A stretch of 64,000 nt of DNA from VXRJ01 sp964636705 (GCA_964636705.1 CAZWUJ010000005.1:81679-145678), one strand, 5' to 3'. Counted from the stretch's first letter, positions 8,788 through 18,149 are shown. The notes: generated by a model not told the origin, from the sequence alone. Translations and numbers: made by a program.

Positions 8788-11175
8788 TCAGTGGGTGGTC
8801 TGATCCTTCGCGACGTCCGGCTCCACCTTTTCGGCCTCGAGAACCGGCAGTTTCGGGCCGGGGTGTTCGGTGAGAGCCAGCTTCAGGACTTCGTCCATGG
8901 TGTCGACCAGGTGGAGGTCGATCGCGTCGAGCACCGACTTGGGGATCTCGGACAGGTCCTTCTCGTTGTCCTTGGGCAGGATGATCGTCTTGAGGTTCGC
9001 CCGGTGCGCGGCAAGCACTTTCTCCTTGACGCCGCCGATCGGCAGCACCTTGCCGCGGAGCGTGATCTCGCCGGTCATCGCAACGTCGCGCCGAGTCGGG
9101 ATGCGGGTGAGTGTCGACACGAGCGCGGTCGTGATCGTGATCCCGGCCGACGGGCCATCCTTCGGGATGGCGCCCTCCGGAACGTGGACGTGGACGTCCG
9201 TCTTCTTGTTGAACTCCTTCGGAATCCCCAGCTCCTCCGCCTTCGACCGGACGTAGCTCATCGCCGCCTGGGCCGACTCCTGCATGACGTCACCCAGTTT
9301 CCCGGTGAGCGTCAACTGGCCACGGCCCGGCATCAGAGTGGACTCCGTCAACAGCAGGTCGCCGCCTGCTTCGGTCCAGGCGAGGCCGGTCGCCGTGCCG
9401 ATCTCGTTCCGCTCGCCGGCATCGGTCGGCCGGTACTTGGGCACACCGAGATACTCCACGATCGACGTGGCGTTCACTTCGGTGCTGAACGAATCCCCCT
9501 TGTCGACCACCTGACGCGCGATCTTTCGGCAGACCGACGCGATCTCGCGCTCCAGATTGCGAACCCCCGCCTCGCGCGTGTAGCGGCGGATGATCGTCTC
9601 GTAGGCATCCGTGTGGAACGTGGCGTTTTCGGAGGTCAGGCCGGTCGCCTTGAGCGTCTTCGGCAGAAGGAACCGCTTTGCGATCTCGATCTTCTCGAGT
9701 TCGGTATAGCCCGACAGCTCGAGCACCTCCATCCGGTCGCGCAGCGCCTGGGGAACCGTATGCAGGACGTTCGCCGTGCAGACGAACATGACGTGCGACA
9801 GGTCGTACTCGACATCAAGGTAGTGATCGAGGAACGTGTTGTTCTGCTCCGGGTCGAGCACCTCGAGGAGGGCCGCCGACGGATCCCCGCGGAAGTCCAT
9901 CGACATCTTGTCGACTTCGTCGAGGAGGAAAACCGGGTTCATCGTCCCGGCCTTCTTCATCATCTGGATGATCTGGCCGGGGAAGGCGCCGATGTAGGTC
10001 CGCCGGTGTCCCCGCACCTCTGCCTCGTCGCGCACGCCGCCGAGCGACAGCCGCACGAACCTGCGGCGCGTTGCCCGGGCGATGGACTTGGCGAGCGACG
10101 TCTTGCCCACCCCCGGTGGCCCGGTGAGGGTCAGGATGGTTCCCTTCGGTTTCTTGACCAGCGAGCGGACGGCCAGGAACTCCAGTATTCGATCCTTGAT
10201 CCTATCCAGCCCGTAGTGATCCTCGTTGAGGATCTGCTCGGCGCGCTTCAGGTTACGGCTCTCGCGCGTCTTCTTGTGCCAGGGGACGGCAATCAGCCAG
10301 TCGAGGTAGTTGCGCGAGACGGTTGCTTCGGCCGACATCGGCGGCATCGCCTCGAGCCGCTTCAACTCCTGCAGCGCCTTTTCCTCGACGTCCTTGGGCA
10401 TCCGCGCCTGCTGGATCTTCTTCCGGAGGTCGTCCACCTCGTTGCCGCGTTCCTCCTTGCGACCCAGTTCCTTCTGGATCGCCTTCATCTTCTCGTTGAG
10501 GTAGTACTCCTTCTGCGCCTTCTCCATCTGCTTCTTCACGCGCGACTGCACGCGGCGGTCGACCTGGAGTTTCTCGACCTCGCCGTCAAGGACGCTGCCG
10601 ATTCGCGTGAGGCGCTCGAGTGGAGAAACGATCTCGAGCAGGTTCTGCTTCTCGTTGACGCCGATCGCGAGGTGGCCGGCGATCGTATCGGCAAGCTTGC
10701 TCGGGTCGTCGACCCGAACCGCGTTGATCATCGTCTCGTACTGCGGGTTGTTCGATAGCTTTACGTACTGTTCGAACTGCGAGCTCACCTTCGCCATCGC
10801 CTCGTCGAGGTCGTCGGCGGCGTCGCGCGACGCCGCGAGTACCTTGACGACAACGCGAAAAAAGCCCTTGTCGTCCTTCCACTCGATTGCCCGGGCGCGA
10901 TCGACTCCCTCCACCAGCACCTTCACGTTGCCGTCTGGAAGGCGCAGGCTTTGCACGATATTGGCGACGCACCCCATGGTGTAGACGTCCTGGGGCTTGG
11001 GGTCGTCGTTTGCCGCGTCGCGTTGCGCGGCAAGGAAGATCCGTTTGTCCGTCGCGAGCGCGTACTCCAGCGCGCGGGTAGACGAGGGCCGTCCCACGAC
11101 GAACGGGATCATCATGTGGGGGAAGACCACCACATCGCGCAACGGTACGATCGGCAGGGTTTCGTAGGATTCCAT
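8788..11175 (-). CDS. lon: ATP-dependent endopeptidase La
   Basis: Cytoplasmic AAA+ serine protease that degrades misfolded and regulatory proteins. In order it has the N-terminal substrate-binding domain (residues 1 to about 200), a coiled-coil segment (about 205-270), the AAA+ module with Walker A TGPPGVGKTS at 351-360 and Walker B VFLLDEVDK, and the protease domain with catalytic Ser676 (PKDGPSAGIT) and Lys717 (GGVKEK). The length of 795 residues is standard. It is the fourth gene of a tig-clpP-clpX-lon cluster, 22 bp after clpX. All catalytic residues are intact. Confidence 0.98.
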   Translation of the reverse strand: MESYETLPIVPLRDVVVFPHMMIPFVVGRPSSTRALEYALATDKRIFLAAQRDAANDDPKPQDVYTMGCVANIVQSLRLPDGNVKVLVEGVDRARAIEWKDDKGFFRVVVKVLAASRDAADDLDEAMAKVSSQFEQYVKLSNNPQYETMINAVRVDDPSKLADTIAGHLAIGVNEKQNLLEIVSPLERLTRIGSVLDGEVEKLQVDRRVQSRVKKQMEKAQKEYYLNEKMKAIQKELGRKEERGNEVDDLRKKIQQARMPKDVEEKALQELKRLEAMPPMSAEATVSRNYLDWLIAVPWHKKTRESRNLKRAEQILNEDHYGLDRIKDRILEFLAVRSLVKKPKGTILTLTGPPGVGKTSLAKSIARATRRRFVRLSLGGVRDEAEVRGHRRTYIGAFPGQIIQMMKKAGTMNPVFLLDEVDKMSMDFRGDPSAALLEVLDPEQNNTFLDHYLDVEYDLSHVMFVCTANVLHTVPQALRDRMEVLELSGYTELEKIEIAKRFLLPKTLKATGLTSENATFHTDAYETIIRRYTREAGVRNLEREIASVCRKIARQVVDKGDSFSTEVNATSIVEYLGVPKYRPTDAGERNEIGTATGLAWTEAGGDLLLTESTLMPGRGQLTLTGKLGDVMQESAQAAMSYVRSKAEELGIPKEFNKKTDVHVHVPEGAIPKDGPSAGITITTALVSTLTRIPTRRDVAMTGEITLRGKVLPIGGVKEKVLAAHRANLKTIILPKDNEKDLSEIPKSVLDAIDLHLVDTMDEVLKLALTEHPGPKLPVLEAEKVEPDVAKDQTTH

Positions 11176-11197
11176 AAGCGTGTGACGTCTCGGCCGC

Positions 11198-12445
11198 CTA
11201 TCCGGCCTTCTCGATGAGCGTGAGCGACGGATCCTGGGCCAGCACCGCCTCGCGGGTGATGACGCACTCCGAAACCTTCTTGTTGCCCGGCAGCGTGAAC
11301 ATGATGTCGAGCATCAGGTCCTCGATAATCATGCGGAGACCGCGCGCCCCGATCTTTCGGCTGAGCGCCTGCTCGGCTATAGCCTCGATGGCGTCGTCGG
11401 TAAACCGCAGCTTCACATTCTCGTACTCGAACAACTTCTGGTACTGCCGCGTGATGGCGTTGCGCGGCTCGGTCAGGATCTGAATCAGGGCCGCCTTGTC
11501 CAGTTCGTGCAATGTGCCCTGCACGGGCAGCCGGCCGACGAATTCGGGGATCAGGCCGAACTTGATGAGATCCTCGGGTTCGACCTGCTGCAGCAGCGTG
11601 CCGATGTCGGCCTGCCGGGCCGAACGGATCTCGGCCCGGAAACCCAGCGTCTTCCGGCCCAACCGGCGCTGTATCTGCTTGTCGAGGCCGACGAACGCGC
11701 CTCCGCAGATAAACAGGACATTGGTCGTATCGACGTGGTAGAACTCCTGGTGCGGATGCTTCCGGCCTCCCTGGGGCGGCACATTCGCGACCGTCCCCTC
11801 AAGGATCTTGAGCAACGCCTGCTGCACGCCCTCCCCGGAGACGTCCCGCGTGATGGAGGGGTTCTCGTCCTTCTTGCAGATCTTGTCGATCTCGTCGATG
11901 TAGATGATCCCCTGCTGCGCCTTCTCGATGTCGCCGCCGGCCGCCTGCAGCAGCTTGAGAATGATGTTCTCGACGTCTTCGCCGACGTAGCCAGCCTCGG
12001 TGAGCGTTGTTGCGTCGACGATGGTGAAGGGGACTGACAGCAGGCGGGCGAGCGTCTGCGCGAGCAGCGTCTTGCCGGTTCCGGTCGGCCCGATCAACAG
12101 GATGTTCGACTTCGTCAGCTCCGGATCGTTGCGGCTCCGGGACTGCTTCTGGATCTCCACCCGCTTGTAGTGGTTGTAGACCGCCACCGCGAGCTTCTTC
12201 TTCGTCACCTCCTGGCCGATGACGTATTGATCGAGGAACTTCTTGATCTCGCTCGGAACCGGCAGTCCGGAGCGGAGCCCGCCCTTCCGATCGAACCGCG
12301 CGTCATCCGCAATGATGTCGTTGCAGACGTCGACGCACTCGTCGCAAATGAAGACCGTCGGACCTGCGATCAGCTTGCGGACGTCGTTCTGATCCTTGTT
12401 GCAGAACGAACAGCGGAGGGTTTCTTTTTCGGACTGTTTGGCCAT
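11198..12445 (-). CDS. clpX: ATP-dependent Clp protease ATP-binding subunit ClpX
   Basis: AAA+ unfoldase that feeds substrates to ClpP. It has the N-terminal zinc-binding domain (CSFCNKDQ and CDECVDVC), Walker A GPTGTGKTLLAQ, Walker B IIYIDEIDK, the pore motif GYVGED, and a GRLPVQ segment with sensor II region in the C-terminal small domain. The length of 415 residues is typical. It lies directly downstream of clpP (28 bp) and upstream of lon, the standard order. Confidence 0.98.
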   Translation of the reverse strand: MAKQSEKETLRCSFCNKDQNDVRKLIAGPTVFICDECVDVCNDIIADDARFDRKGGLRSGLPVPSEIKKFLDQYVIGQEVTKKKLAVAVYNHYKRVEIQKQSRSRNDPELTKSNILLIGPTGTGKTLLAQTLARLLSVPFTIVDATTLTEAGYVGEDVENIILKLLQAAGGDIEKAQQGIIYIDEIDKICKKDENPSITRDVSGEGVQQALLKILEGTVANVPPQGGRKHPHQEFYHVDTTNVLFICGGAFVGLDKQIQRRLGRKTLGFRAEIRSARQADIGTLLQQVEPEDLIKFGLIPEFVGRLPVQGTLHELDKAALIQILTEPRNAITRQYQKLFEYENVKLRFTDDAIEAIAEQALSRKIGARGLRMIIEDLMLDIMFTLPGNKKVSECVITREAVLAQDPSLTLIEKAG

Positions 12446-12473
12446 CAGCGTGCGCGCCAGCCAGTCCCGCGCC

Positions 12474-13076
12474 TCAGGCGCGCTGGCGGATCACGTCGTC
12501 AATAATACCGTATTCACGGCCCTGTTCCGCGTTCATGATGTAGTCGCGCTCGGTATCCTCGGCAATCCGATCCAGCCGCTGGCCGGTATGCGACGAAAGA
12601 ATCTCGTTCAGACCCTGCCGCATTCGGAGGATCTCCTTGGCGTGGATATCGATGTCGGTGGCCTGCCCGCTCAGCCCGGTCATCAGTGGCTGGTGGATGA
12701 CGATGCGGGAGTTCGGCAGCGAGAAGCGTTTCTTCGACGTGCCCGCCGCCAGCAGCACCGCCGCCATCGACGCCGCCTGTCCGATGCAGGTGGTCTGCAC
12801 GTCCGGCTTGATGAACTGCATCGTGTCGTAGATGGCCAGACCGGCCGAGATGGAGCCGCCGGGGCTGTTGATGTACAGCATGATGTCCCGATCCGGATCC
12901 TCCGCCTCGAGAAAGAGCATCTGCGCGATGATCAGGTTCGCCAGGCTGTCATCTATGGGCGAACCGATGAAGATGATGCTGTCCTTCAGCAGGCGCGAGT
13001 AGATGTCGTAGGCCCGCTCCCCGCGGTTGGTCTGTTCGACCACCATGGGGATGAGCTGCGCATGCGGATCAGGCAT
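12474..13076 (-). CDS. clpP: ATP-dependent Clp protease proteolytic subunit
   Basis: Tetradecameric serine protease. The catalytic Ser is in CIGQAASMAAVLLAAG, where the usual GQAASM motif is intact. The catalytic His is in PNSRIVIHQPL and the Asp lies in the C-terminal TERDYIMNAEQGREYGIID region. The ATG at 13076 (MPDPHAQLIPMVVEQ) overlaps the end of tig by 8 nt, which suggests translational coupling. A GTG at 13091 would add five residues. The preceding gene is trigger factor and the next is clpX. Confidence 0.96.
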   Translation of the reverse strand: MPDPHAQLIPMVVEQTNRGERAYDIYSRLLKDSIIFIGSPIDDSLANLIIAQMLFLEAEDPDRDIMLYINSPGGSISAGLAIYDTMQFIKPDVQTTCIGQAASMAAVLLAAGTSKKRFSLPNSRIVIHQPLMTGLSGQATDIDIHAKEILRMRQGLNEILSSHTGQRLDRIAEDTERDYIMNAEQGREYGIIDDVIRQRA

Positions 13077-14355
13077 GGATGATCGTAGCACGCGCCATCA
13101 GGAGGTCGATCGCCTTCTCGCGGCGCAGCCCGGACCGCAGGCGCGCCGCGCCCCCCTGCTGTTCGAGCAGTGCCCGGGCAGCGGCGGGGGTCTTTCCCGC
13201 AAGCTTCGCCTGCCGCTCGATCTCGCGAGTGACGTCGTCGTCGTCCGCTTCGATCGACTCGCGCCGGGCGATCTCGTCGAGGACCAGCGTGCTCCGCACC
13301 GCATCCGTGGCTGAGGGACGCTGTTGTTCCCGGAATCCTCGCCAGTCGACCGGCGCGTTGCGCGGATCGACTCCCTCTGCCGCTAGACGTTGGGCCACCT
13401 GTTCCATCCGGCGGTCCAGCTCGCGCTCGACCAGCGCCGTCGGGACGTCGACGGTGACTCGCCCGGCGAGCTGACGCAGCAGGTCGCCGCGCACCTCCTG
13501 GCGTGCCTCCTGCTCGGCGGCCGCCTTCAGATCTGCTTCGACGCGGCTGCGGAGCGCGGCCAGATCGGCGAAATCGCCGACGCCTTGCGCGAAGGCGTCG
13601 TCGACATCCGGCAGCGCGAGCCGGTTGAGCGCAGTTACCTTGATGTCGTATGCCACTTCGCGTCCGGCGAGCCGCCGGACCGGGTCGTTCCGAGTGTGCG
13701 TGACAGCGAACGCGCGCGTGTCGCCGATGGTCAGGCCGATCAGCTCCGCGTCGAAACCGGGCGGATTGGTCTCGCTACCGATCTCGATCCGGACGCCGTC
13801 GAGATGCTCCGCTCCCTTGCCGGCTGCGGGATCGGTCAACCTGCGGTCGAGGTCCATCGTGACGACATCGCCTTGCGCGGCCGCGCGGCCCTCGACCGGC
13901 TCGAGGCGGCCAGCGCTCCGCCGCAGCCGCTCGACGGCCCGATCTATGGCGTCATTCCCGATGTCGACCGGCGGTTGACGAAGCGTGAACGCGGTGTAGT
14001 CGCCCGGGTCTATCGACGGCACTGTCTCGAAGATCGCGGTGAAGGTGAGGGGCTTGCCTTCATCTATCTCCACGTTGCGGATCTCCGGGGTGGCGACCGG
14101 GTGGATCTCCTCGCTGCCGATTGCCTCGTCGACCGCGGCACGGACGAGATCCTCGGCCACCTCGCGGAGAATCTGATCGCGGAACCGGGTGCGGATGACC
14201 TTGGCTGGCGCCTTCCCGGGGCGGAACCCCTGCAGCTTCGCGGTGCGCCGGTACCGGTTCGACAGCCGGTCGATCGCCTTGTCGACCCGATCCGCCGGGA
14301 TCTCGACGGTCATCTCCTTCCGGCAGGCGCCGAGGTCGGTCACTTCACTTCTCAT
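13069..14355 (-). CDS. tig: Trigger factor
   Basis: Ribosome-associated chaperone and peptidyl-prolyl isomerase. The N-terminal ribosome-binding domain carries GFRPGKAPAKVIRTRF, matching the signature loop that contacts L23. A PPIase (FKBP-like) domain follows at about 150-240 and a helical C-terminal arm completes the 428 residues. It begins a leftward tig-clpP-clpX-lon cluster. The PPIase part is diverged, as in many phyla. Confidence 0.95.
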   Translation of the reverse strand: MRSEVTDLGACRKEMTVEIPADRVDKAIDRLSNRYRRTAKLQGFRPGKAPAKVIRTRFRDQILREVAEDLVRAAVDEAIGSEEIHPVATPEIRNVEIDEGKPLTFTAIFETVPSIDPGDYTAFTLRQPPVDIGNDAIDRAVERLRRSAGRLEPVEGRAAAQGDVVTMDLDRRLTDPAAGKGAEHLDGVRIEIGSETNPPGFDAELIGLTIGDTRAFAVTHTRNDPVRRLAGREVAYDIKVTALNRLALPDVDDAFAQGVGDFADLAALRSRVEADLKAAAEQEARQEVRGDLLRQLAGRVTVDVPTALVERELDRRMEQVAQRLAAEGVDPRNAPVDWRGFREQQRPSATDAVRSTLVLDEIARRESIEADDDDVTREIERQAKLAGKTPAAARALLEQQGGAARLRSGLRREKAIDLLMARATIIHA

Positions 14356-14402
14356 GGTTCAACTACAGCTTCAGCGAGCCCAGGGTGTTGCGGGAGGGCA
14401 GG

Positions 14403-14489
14403 TGGTGCGAAAGGGGGGACTTGAACCCCCATAGCCTTGCGGCTACCGGATCCTAAGTCCGGCGCGTCTGCCAGTTCCGCCACTTTCGC
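14403..14489 (-). tRNA. tRNA-Leu (anticodon UAG), CCA encoded
   Basis: Read on the minus strand it begins GCGAAAGTGGCGGAACTGG and ends CTTTCGCACCA. The 7-bp acceptor stem GCGAAAG/CTTTCGC is perfect. The anticodon stem CCGGA/TCCGG holds the loop CTTAGGA with anticodon TAG. There is a long class II variable arm (GTAGCCGCAAGGCTAT region) and a T-loop GTTCAAGTC. The 3' CCA is encoded. The length of 87 nt is normal for tRNA-Leu. Confidence 0.97.
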
Positions 14490-14534
14490 ATCGGGTAGCC
14501 GGTTCCAGCCTAGCACGTCTGCTACGATCGGGGC

Positions 14535-15938
14535 ATGAGCGCGGCGCCGCCGGCCGGCGAACCGAAAGTCGACCGGCGGGAGCCGTTCGCCGGCCACGAG
14601 AAGGCGTTCGTCGACCGACAGTGGGCGGTCGAGGCGTATTGCGACAACCGGGTCCGGACGCGAGCGCTCTTCGACCTGCTTACTCCTGACGCCTACTACG
14701 CGCAGCCGATTCCCCTGCGGCATCCGCTGGTCTTCTATGACGGCCACATCCCCGCTTTCGCGGTCAACGCGCTTCTGAAGCGAGGCCTGGGGCATCCCGG
14801 CATTGACAACGATCTCGAAACGCTCTTCGCGCGCGGCATCGACCCCGCCGACCGTTCGGCCGCGGCGCGGTCGGCCCGCGACGTCTGGCCGCCGCGCGAG
14901 ACCGTGCGGGGTTACGGAGAGAAGGCGGACGCAGCGATTCTCTCCGCGCTGGCCTCCGGGCCGATCGAAGGCGAGGCGAACGGTGTCGTGCGGCGCGGCC
15001 AGGGCGTCTTTACCGTCCTGGAGCACGAGGCGATGCACCAGGAGACGCTGCTCTACATGTGGCATTGGCTTGACGCGTCGCAGAAGCGTTGTCCCTCCGG
15101 TTACGCGCCAACCGGGGTCGACGCCCCCGCGCCGCCGCCGGAAGCAATGGTGACGGTGCCGGTCGGCCGGACGACGCTGGGCGCGCGGATCGAAGAGGTC
15201 CGGTTCGGATGGGACAACGAATTTCCCGCGCAACGGGTCGAAGTTCCCGCATTCGCGATCGACGTTCACGACGTCACGAACGCCCGCTTCCTCGAGTTCG
15301 TCGAGGCGGGAGGCTACCAGACGCAATACCTGTGGTCGGAGGCAGCCTGGGCGCGGCAGCGCGCGTCCGGACGGACCCAGCCGCGGTTCTGGGAACACGA
15401 TGGTGGCGAGTGGTACTGGCACGGAATGTTCCACCGCGTGCCTCTCCCTCCCGCCTGGCCGGTCTGGGTGACTCACGACGAAGCGTCGGCGTATGCCCGC
15501 TGGAGGGGCCTTCGGCTGCCGACCGAGGCGGAGTATCACCGCGCCGCCTACGGGACGCCGGAGGGAATCGAACGGGCGCACCCGTGGGGAGAGGCGCCGC
15601 CCGGCGCCACGCATGGCAACTTCGGCTTCCGGCAGTGGGATCCCGTTCCGATCGGCACTCACCCCGCGGGGGCGAGCGCCTGGGGCATCCACGACCTGGT
15701 GGGCAACGGCTGGGAGTGGACGTCGACGGCTTTCGCCGGCTTTCCCGGTTTCGAGGCGATGGCGTCCTACCCGGAGTACTCCGCTGACTTTTTCGACGGG
15801 GATCACTTCGTCGTGAAGGGCGCGTCGCCGGCAACCCCGGCCGGGCTGATCCGCCGCAGCTTCCGGAACTGGTTCCGCCCGTACTATCCGTACATGTACG
15901 CCGCGTTCCGCTGCGCCCGGGGCGCCGCGAGCTGCTGA
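14535..15938 (+). CDS. egtB: Ergothioneine biosynthesis sulfoxide synthase EgtB
   Basis: Non-haem iron enzyme that joins hercynine to a cysteine thiol donor with O2. The N-terminal DinB-like domain carries the iron ligands: His71 (YDGHIPAF) and the HxxxHxE motif at 164-170 (HEAMHQE). The C-terminal half is a formylglycine-generating-enzyme-like domain (FAIDVHDVTNARFLEFV, RLPTEAEYHRAAYG, GNGWEWTSTAF, RRSFRNWFRP). The 467 residues end in a TGATG overlap with egtD, indicating coupling. No egtA or egtC is nearby. From knowledge of the Chloracidobacterium enzyme, an acidobacterial EgtB can use cysteine directly instead of gamma-glutamylcysteine, so the short pathway is plausible here. Confidence 0.94.
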   Translation: MSAAPPAGEPKVDRREPFAGHEKAFVDRQWAVEAYCDNRVRTRALFDLLTPDAYYAQPIPLRHPLVFYDGHIPAFAVNALLKRGLGHPGIDNDLETLFARGIDPADRSAAARSARDVWPPRETVRGYGEKADAAILSALASGPIEGEANGVVRRGQGVFTVLEHEAMHQETLLYMWHWLDASQKRCPSGYAPTGVDAPAPPPEAMVTVPVGRTTLGARIEEVRFGWDNEFPAQRVEVPAFAIDVHDVTNARFLEFVEAGGYQTQYLWSEAAWARQRASGRTQPRFWEHDGGEWYWHGMFHRVPLPPAWPVWVTHDEASAYARWRGLRLPTEAEYHRAAYGTPEGIERAHPWGEAPPGATHGNFGFRQWDPVPIGTHPAGASAWGIHDLVGNGWEWTSTAFAGFPGFEAMASYPEYSADFFDGDHFVVKGASPATPAGLIRRSFRNWFRPYYPYMYAAFRCARGAASC

Positions 15939-16927
15939 TGCCAGACGCCTCCGGCGCAACGGCGGCGGAAGGGCTGCGCAGCGCCGCGACCGTCGCCCTG
16001 GCCCACGACGTGGTCGAGGGGCTGCGGCGACAGCCCAAGCGGATCCCGGCGCGCTACCTGTACGACGCCCTCGGATCGCAGCTCTTCGAGGCGATCTGCG
16101 AGTTGCCCTGGTACCCGATCACCCGGGGGGAGTGCGCGCTTCTGGCCCGCGAGCGGGATGCCATCCTCGAGCGCCTCGACACACCGGCGACGCTGGTGGA
16201 GTTGGGTGGCGGCAACGGCGACAAGCTGGCCATCCTCGCCGAGGGTCTCGCCCGAGCGGGGCGCATGGCCGATGTCCACTTGATCGACATCTCCGAAACC
16301 GCACTGGAGCGCGCGTGCGAGAAGGTTGCCCGCCACGCGTCGGTGAGAGTGCACGGCCACCGCGCCGAGTACGCCGCCGGACTGCGGGAGGCGACCGGGC
16401 AACTCGAGCCGAACCGATCGGCGATGGTGCTGTTTCTCGGCTCCAACATCGGCAACCTGCATCCCGACGAGGCGGATGGCTTTGTTGCCGGGATGCGCGA
16501 TGGCCTCCGCCCCGGCGACAGCTTCCTGCTGGGGGCTGACCTGGTGAAACCGGAGGCGGATCTCGTCGTCGCCTACGACGATCCGCTCGGCGTCACCGCG
16601 GCGTTCAACCGCAACCTGCTGGTGCGGCTGAATCGCGAGCTGGACGCCGACTTCGACGTCGAGCAGTTTGCGCACCAAGTGGTCTGGAACCCCAGACAGT
16701 CGCGAGTCGAGTCGTACCTGGTGAGCCAGACGGACCAGACGGTGTGCCTGCGGGAGATCGACTGTTGCATCCGGCTGGACGAGGGTGAAGGTATCTGGAC
16801 GGAGAGTTCGTACAAGTACGCGCCGGAACGAATCGTGGACCTGGGAGAGCGGGCCGGTTTCCTCCGACGGGCGCAGTGGATCGAGGAGAAAACGCGGTTC
16901 GCGCTGACCCTGTTCGACGTGGCATGA
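15938..16927 (+). CDS. egtD: L-histidine N(alpha)-methyltransferase EgtD
   Basis: Trimethylates histidine to hercynine with SAM, the first step of ergothioneine synthesis. The SAM site is LVELGGGNGDKLAIL followed by VHLIDISETAL. Family motifs LFLGSNIGNLHPDEA and DLVKPEADLVVAYDD are present. The C-terminal region has the EGIWTESSYKYAPE segment that closes over the substrate. The length (329 residues) is standard. It starts inside the egtB stop codon and overlaps the next gene by ATGA, so three genes form a tight operon. Confidence 0.94.
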   Translation: MPDASGATAAEGLRSAATVALAHDVVEGLRRQPKRIPARYLYDALGSQLFEAICELPWYPITRGECALLARERDAILERLDTPATLVELGGGNGDKLAILAEGLARAGRMADVHLIDISETALERACEKVARHASVRVHGHRAEYAAGLREATGQLEPNRSAMVLFLGSNIGNLHPDEADGFVAGMRDGLRPGDSFLLGADLVKPEADLVVAYDDPLGVTAAFNRNLLVRLNRELDADFDVEQFAHQVVWNPRQSRVESYLVSQTDQTVCLREIDCCIRLDEGEGIWTESSYKYAPERIVDLGERAGFLRRAQWIEEKTRFALTLFDVA

Positions 16928-18000
16928 CCGATCCGCTCGTCAGTCATCGGGGAATGGGCGGGATGAGCGTCCGGTATCTCGTGGCCGCCGCCTGCCTCGT
17001 GATCATCATCGCGGGCCTGCGCGCCGCCGCCGAGCTGATTCTTCCCTTCCTGGTCGCTGTCTTTCTGGCCGTCGTGAACGTCCCGGTCATGAACTGGCTG
17101 GTCCGGAAGAAGGCGCCGAAGCCGCTGGCCGTATTCCTTACCGTCCTGCTCGCAATCACCGTGATCGGGGTGCTGGTGGCCGTGCTCGCGGGGTCGATCA
17201 ATCAGTTGACCGCCGCCGCGCCAGCCTATCAGGAGCGGCTGCGCGAGCTCGCGGCGTCACTCCTCGCCTTCGGCACGCGGTTCGGCCTGCCGGTGGAGCA
17301 GTGGACCTCGCTGGATCTCGCGCCCGCCGGCGTGTTCGACCTCCTCGGCGGTCTCGTTGGAGACACCGTCCGGGCCGTCGGCGCGTTCCTGTCGAACACC
17401 TTCCTCGTGCTGCTGACGGTGATCTTCATCCTGTTCGAGGCGGCCGGTTTCAGCCGGAAGATCACCGCCGCGTTCGGCGCGCCACAGGAATCGTTCGGCC
17501 AACTGACCCGGATGGCGCAGCAGGTGCAGACCTATCTCGTGGTGAAGACCGCCGTCAGCGCCGCGACCGGCCTGGCCGTCGGGATCTGGGTGGCGCTGCT
17601 GGGCCTCGACTTTCCGCTGCTGTGGGGCGTGCTGGCGTTTCTGTTCAACTTCATCCCGACGCTGGGATCGATCGTGGCGGCAGTGCCGGCCGTAATGCTG
17701 GCGATCGTGCAGTTCGGGCCGGGCCGGGCGGCGATAATCGCAGCGGGCTATCTGGTAATCAACGTCATCTTCGGCAACGGCATCGAGCCGACGCTGATGG
17801 GCCGGCGCCTCGGCCTGTCGACGCTCGTCGTCTTCGGTTCGCTGGTCTTCTGGGGTTGGGTTTGGGGTCCGGTCGGCATGCTCTTCTCGGTGCCCCTGAC
17901 CATGGCGGTGAAGATCGTCCTCGAAAACAGCCGGGAGTTCCGCTGGATCGCGATCCTGCTGGACGCCAGCCCGGATCCGCAGCCGGCCGCGAAGGACTGA
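16924..18000 (+). CDS. AI-2E family transporter
   Basis: Polytopic inner-membrane protein of 358 residues in the AI-2E/PerM family: seven to eight hydrophobic helices, a central periplasmic loop (about residues 85-135), and the conserved C-terminal NFIPTLGSIVAAVPAVMLAIVQ and GNGIEPTLMGRRLGLSTLVV segments. Family members have been linked to autoinducer-2 export and to Na+/H+ antiport, and the substrate is not predictable. It is translationally coupled to egtD (ATGA overlap), which is unusual and makes a link to histidine or ergothioneine metabolism possible but unproven. Confidence 0.85.
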   Translation: MTDPLVSHRGMGGMSVRYLVAAACLVIIIAGLRAAAELILPFLVAVFLAVVNVPVMNWLVRKKAPKPLAVFLTVLLAITVIGVLVAVLAGSINQLTAAAPAYQERLRELAASLLAFGTRFGLPVEQWTSLDLAPAGVFDLLGGLVGDTVRAVGAFLSNTFLVLLTVIFILFEAAGFSRKITAAFGAPQESFGQLTRMAQQVQTYLVVKTAVSAATGLAVGIWVALLGLDFPLLWGVLAFLFNFIPTLGSIVAAVPAVMLAIVQFGPGRAAIIAAGYLVINVIFGNGIEPTLMGRRLGLSTLVVFGSLVFWGWVWGPVGMLFSVPLTMAVKIVLENSREFRWIAILLDASPDPQPAAKD

Positions 18001-18040
18001 CGCGGGCCGCGTCCGTTGCGCCGGCGTGGCGCGCGGTCTG

Positions 18041-18063
18041 GTGCGCCGGCGTCCACGCCGGCA
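18041..18063 (+). repeat. Family A dispersed hairpin repeat, copy 2
   Basis: GTGC followed by the palindrome GCCGGCGTCCACGCCGGC and A. It is identical over 23 nt to the copy exactly 40 nt downstream (18081). A degenerate half copy lies just before (about 18016-18030). Confidence 0.8.
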
Positions 18064-18080
18064 CGAGAGCTTCGTCCACG

Positions 18081-18103
18081 GTGCGCCGGCGTCCACGCCG
18101 GCA
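18081..18103 (+). repeat. Family A dispersed hairpin repeat, copy 3
   Basis: Identical to 18041-18063. The tandem pair sits between the AI-2E gene and the toxin-antitoxin operon and could act as a transcript-end hairpin for the egt operon. Confidence 0.8.
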
Positions 18104-18116
18104 TGCCACAATCTTG

Positions 18117-18137
18117 AACCTGACCATGTTCAGGGTT
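18117..18137 (+). promoter_or_regulatory. Probable autoregulatory operator of the toxin-antitoxin operon
   Basis: Imperfect inverted repeat AACCTGA-N6-TCAGGGTT, directly followed by a TAATAT that could be a -10 box, ending 12 bp before the antitoxin ATG. Phd-type antitoxins repress their own operon by binding palindromes in this position. Confidence 0.5.
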
Positions 18138-18149
18138 TAATATGAGACC

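Noticed and set aside
8791..10758. 655-codon open frame antisense to lon
   Set aside because: Lon is complete and canonical. The antisense translation has no recognisable domain or start signal.
18041..18103. Two identical 23-nt repeats as a mini CRISPR
   Set aside because: Only two units with a 17-nt spacer, the same element occurs singly elsewhere, and there are no cas genes.
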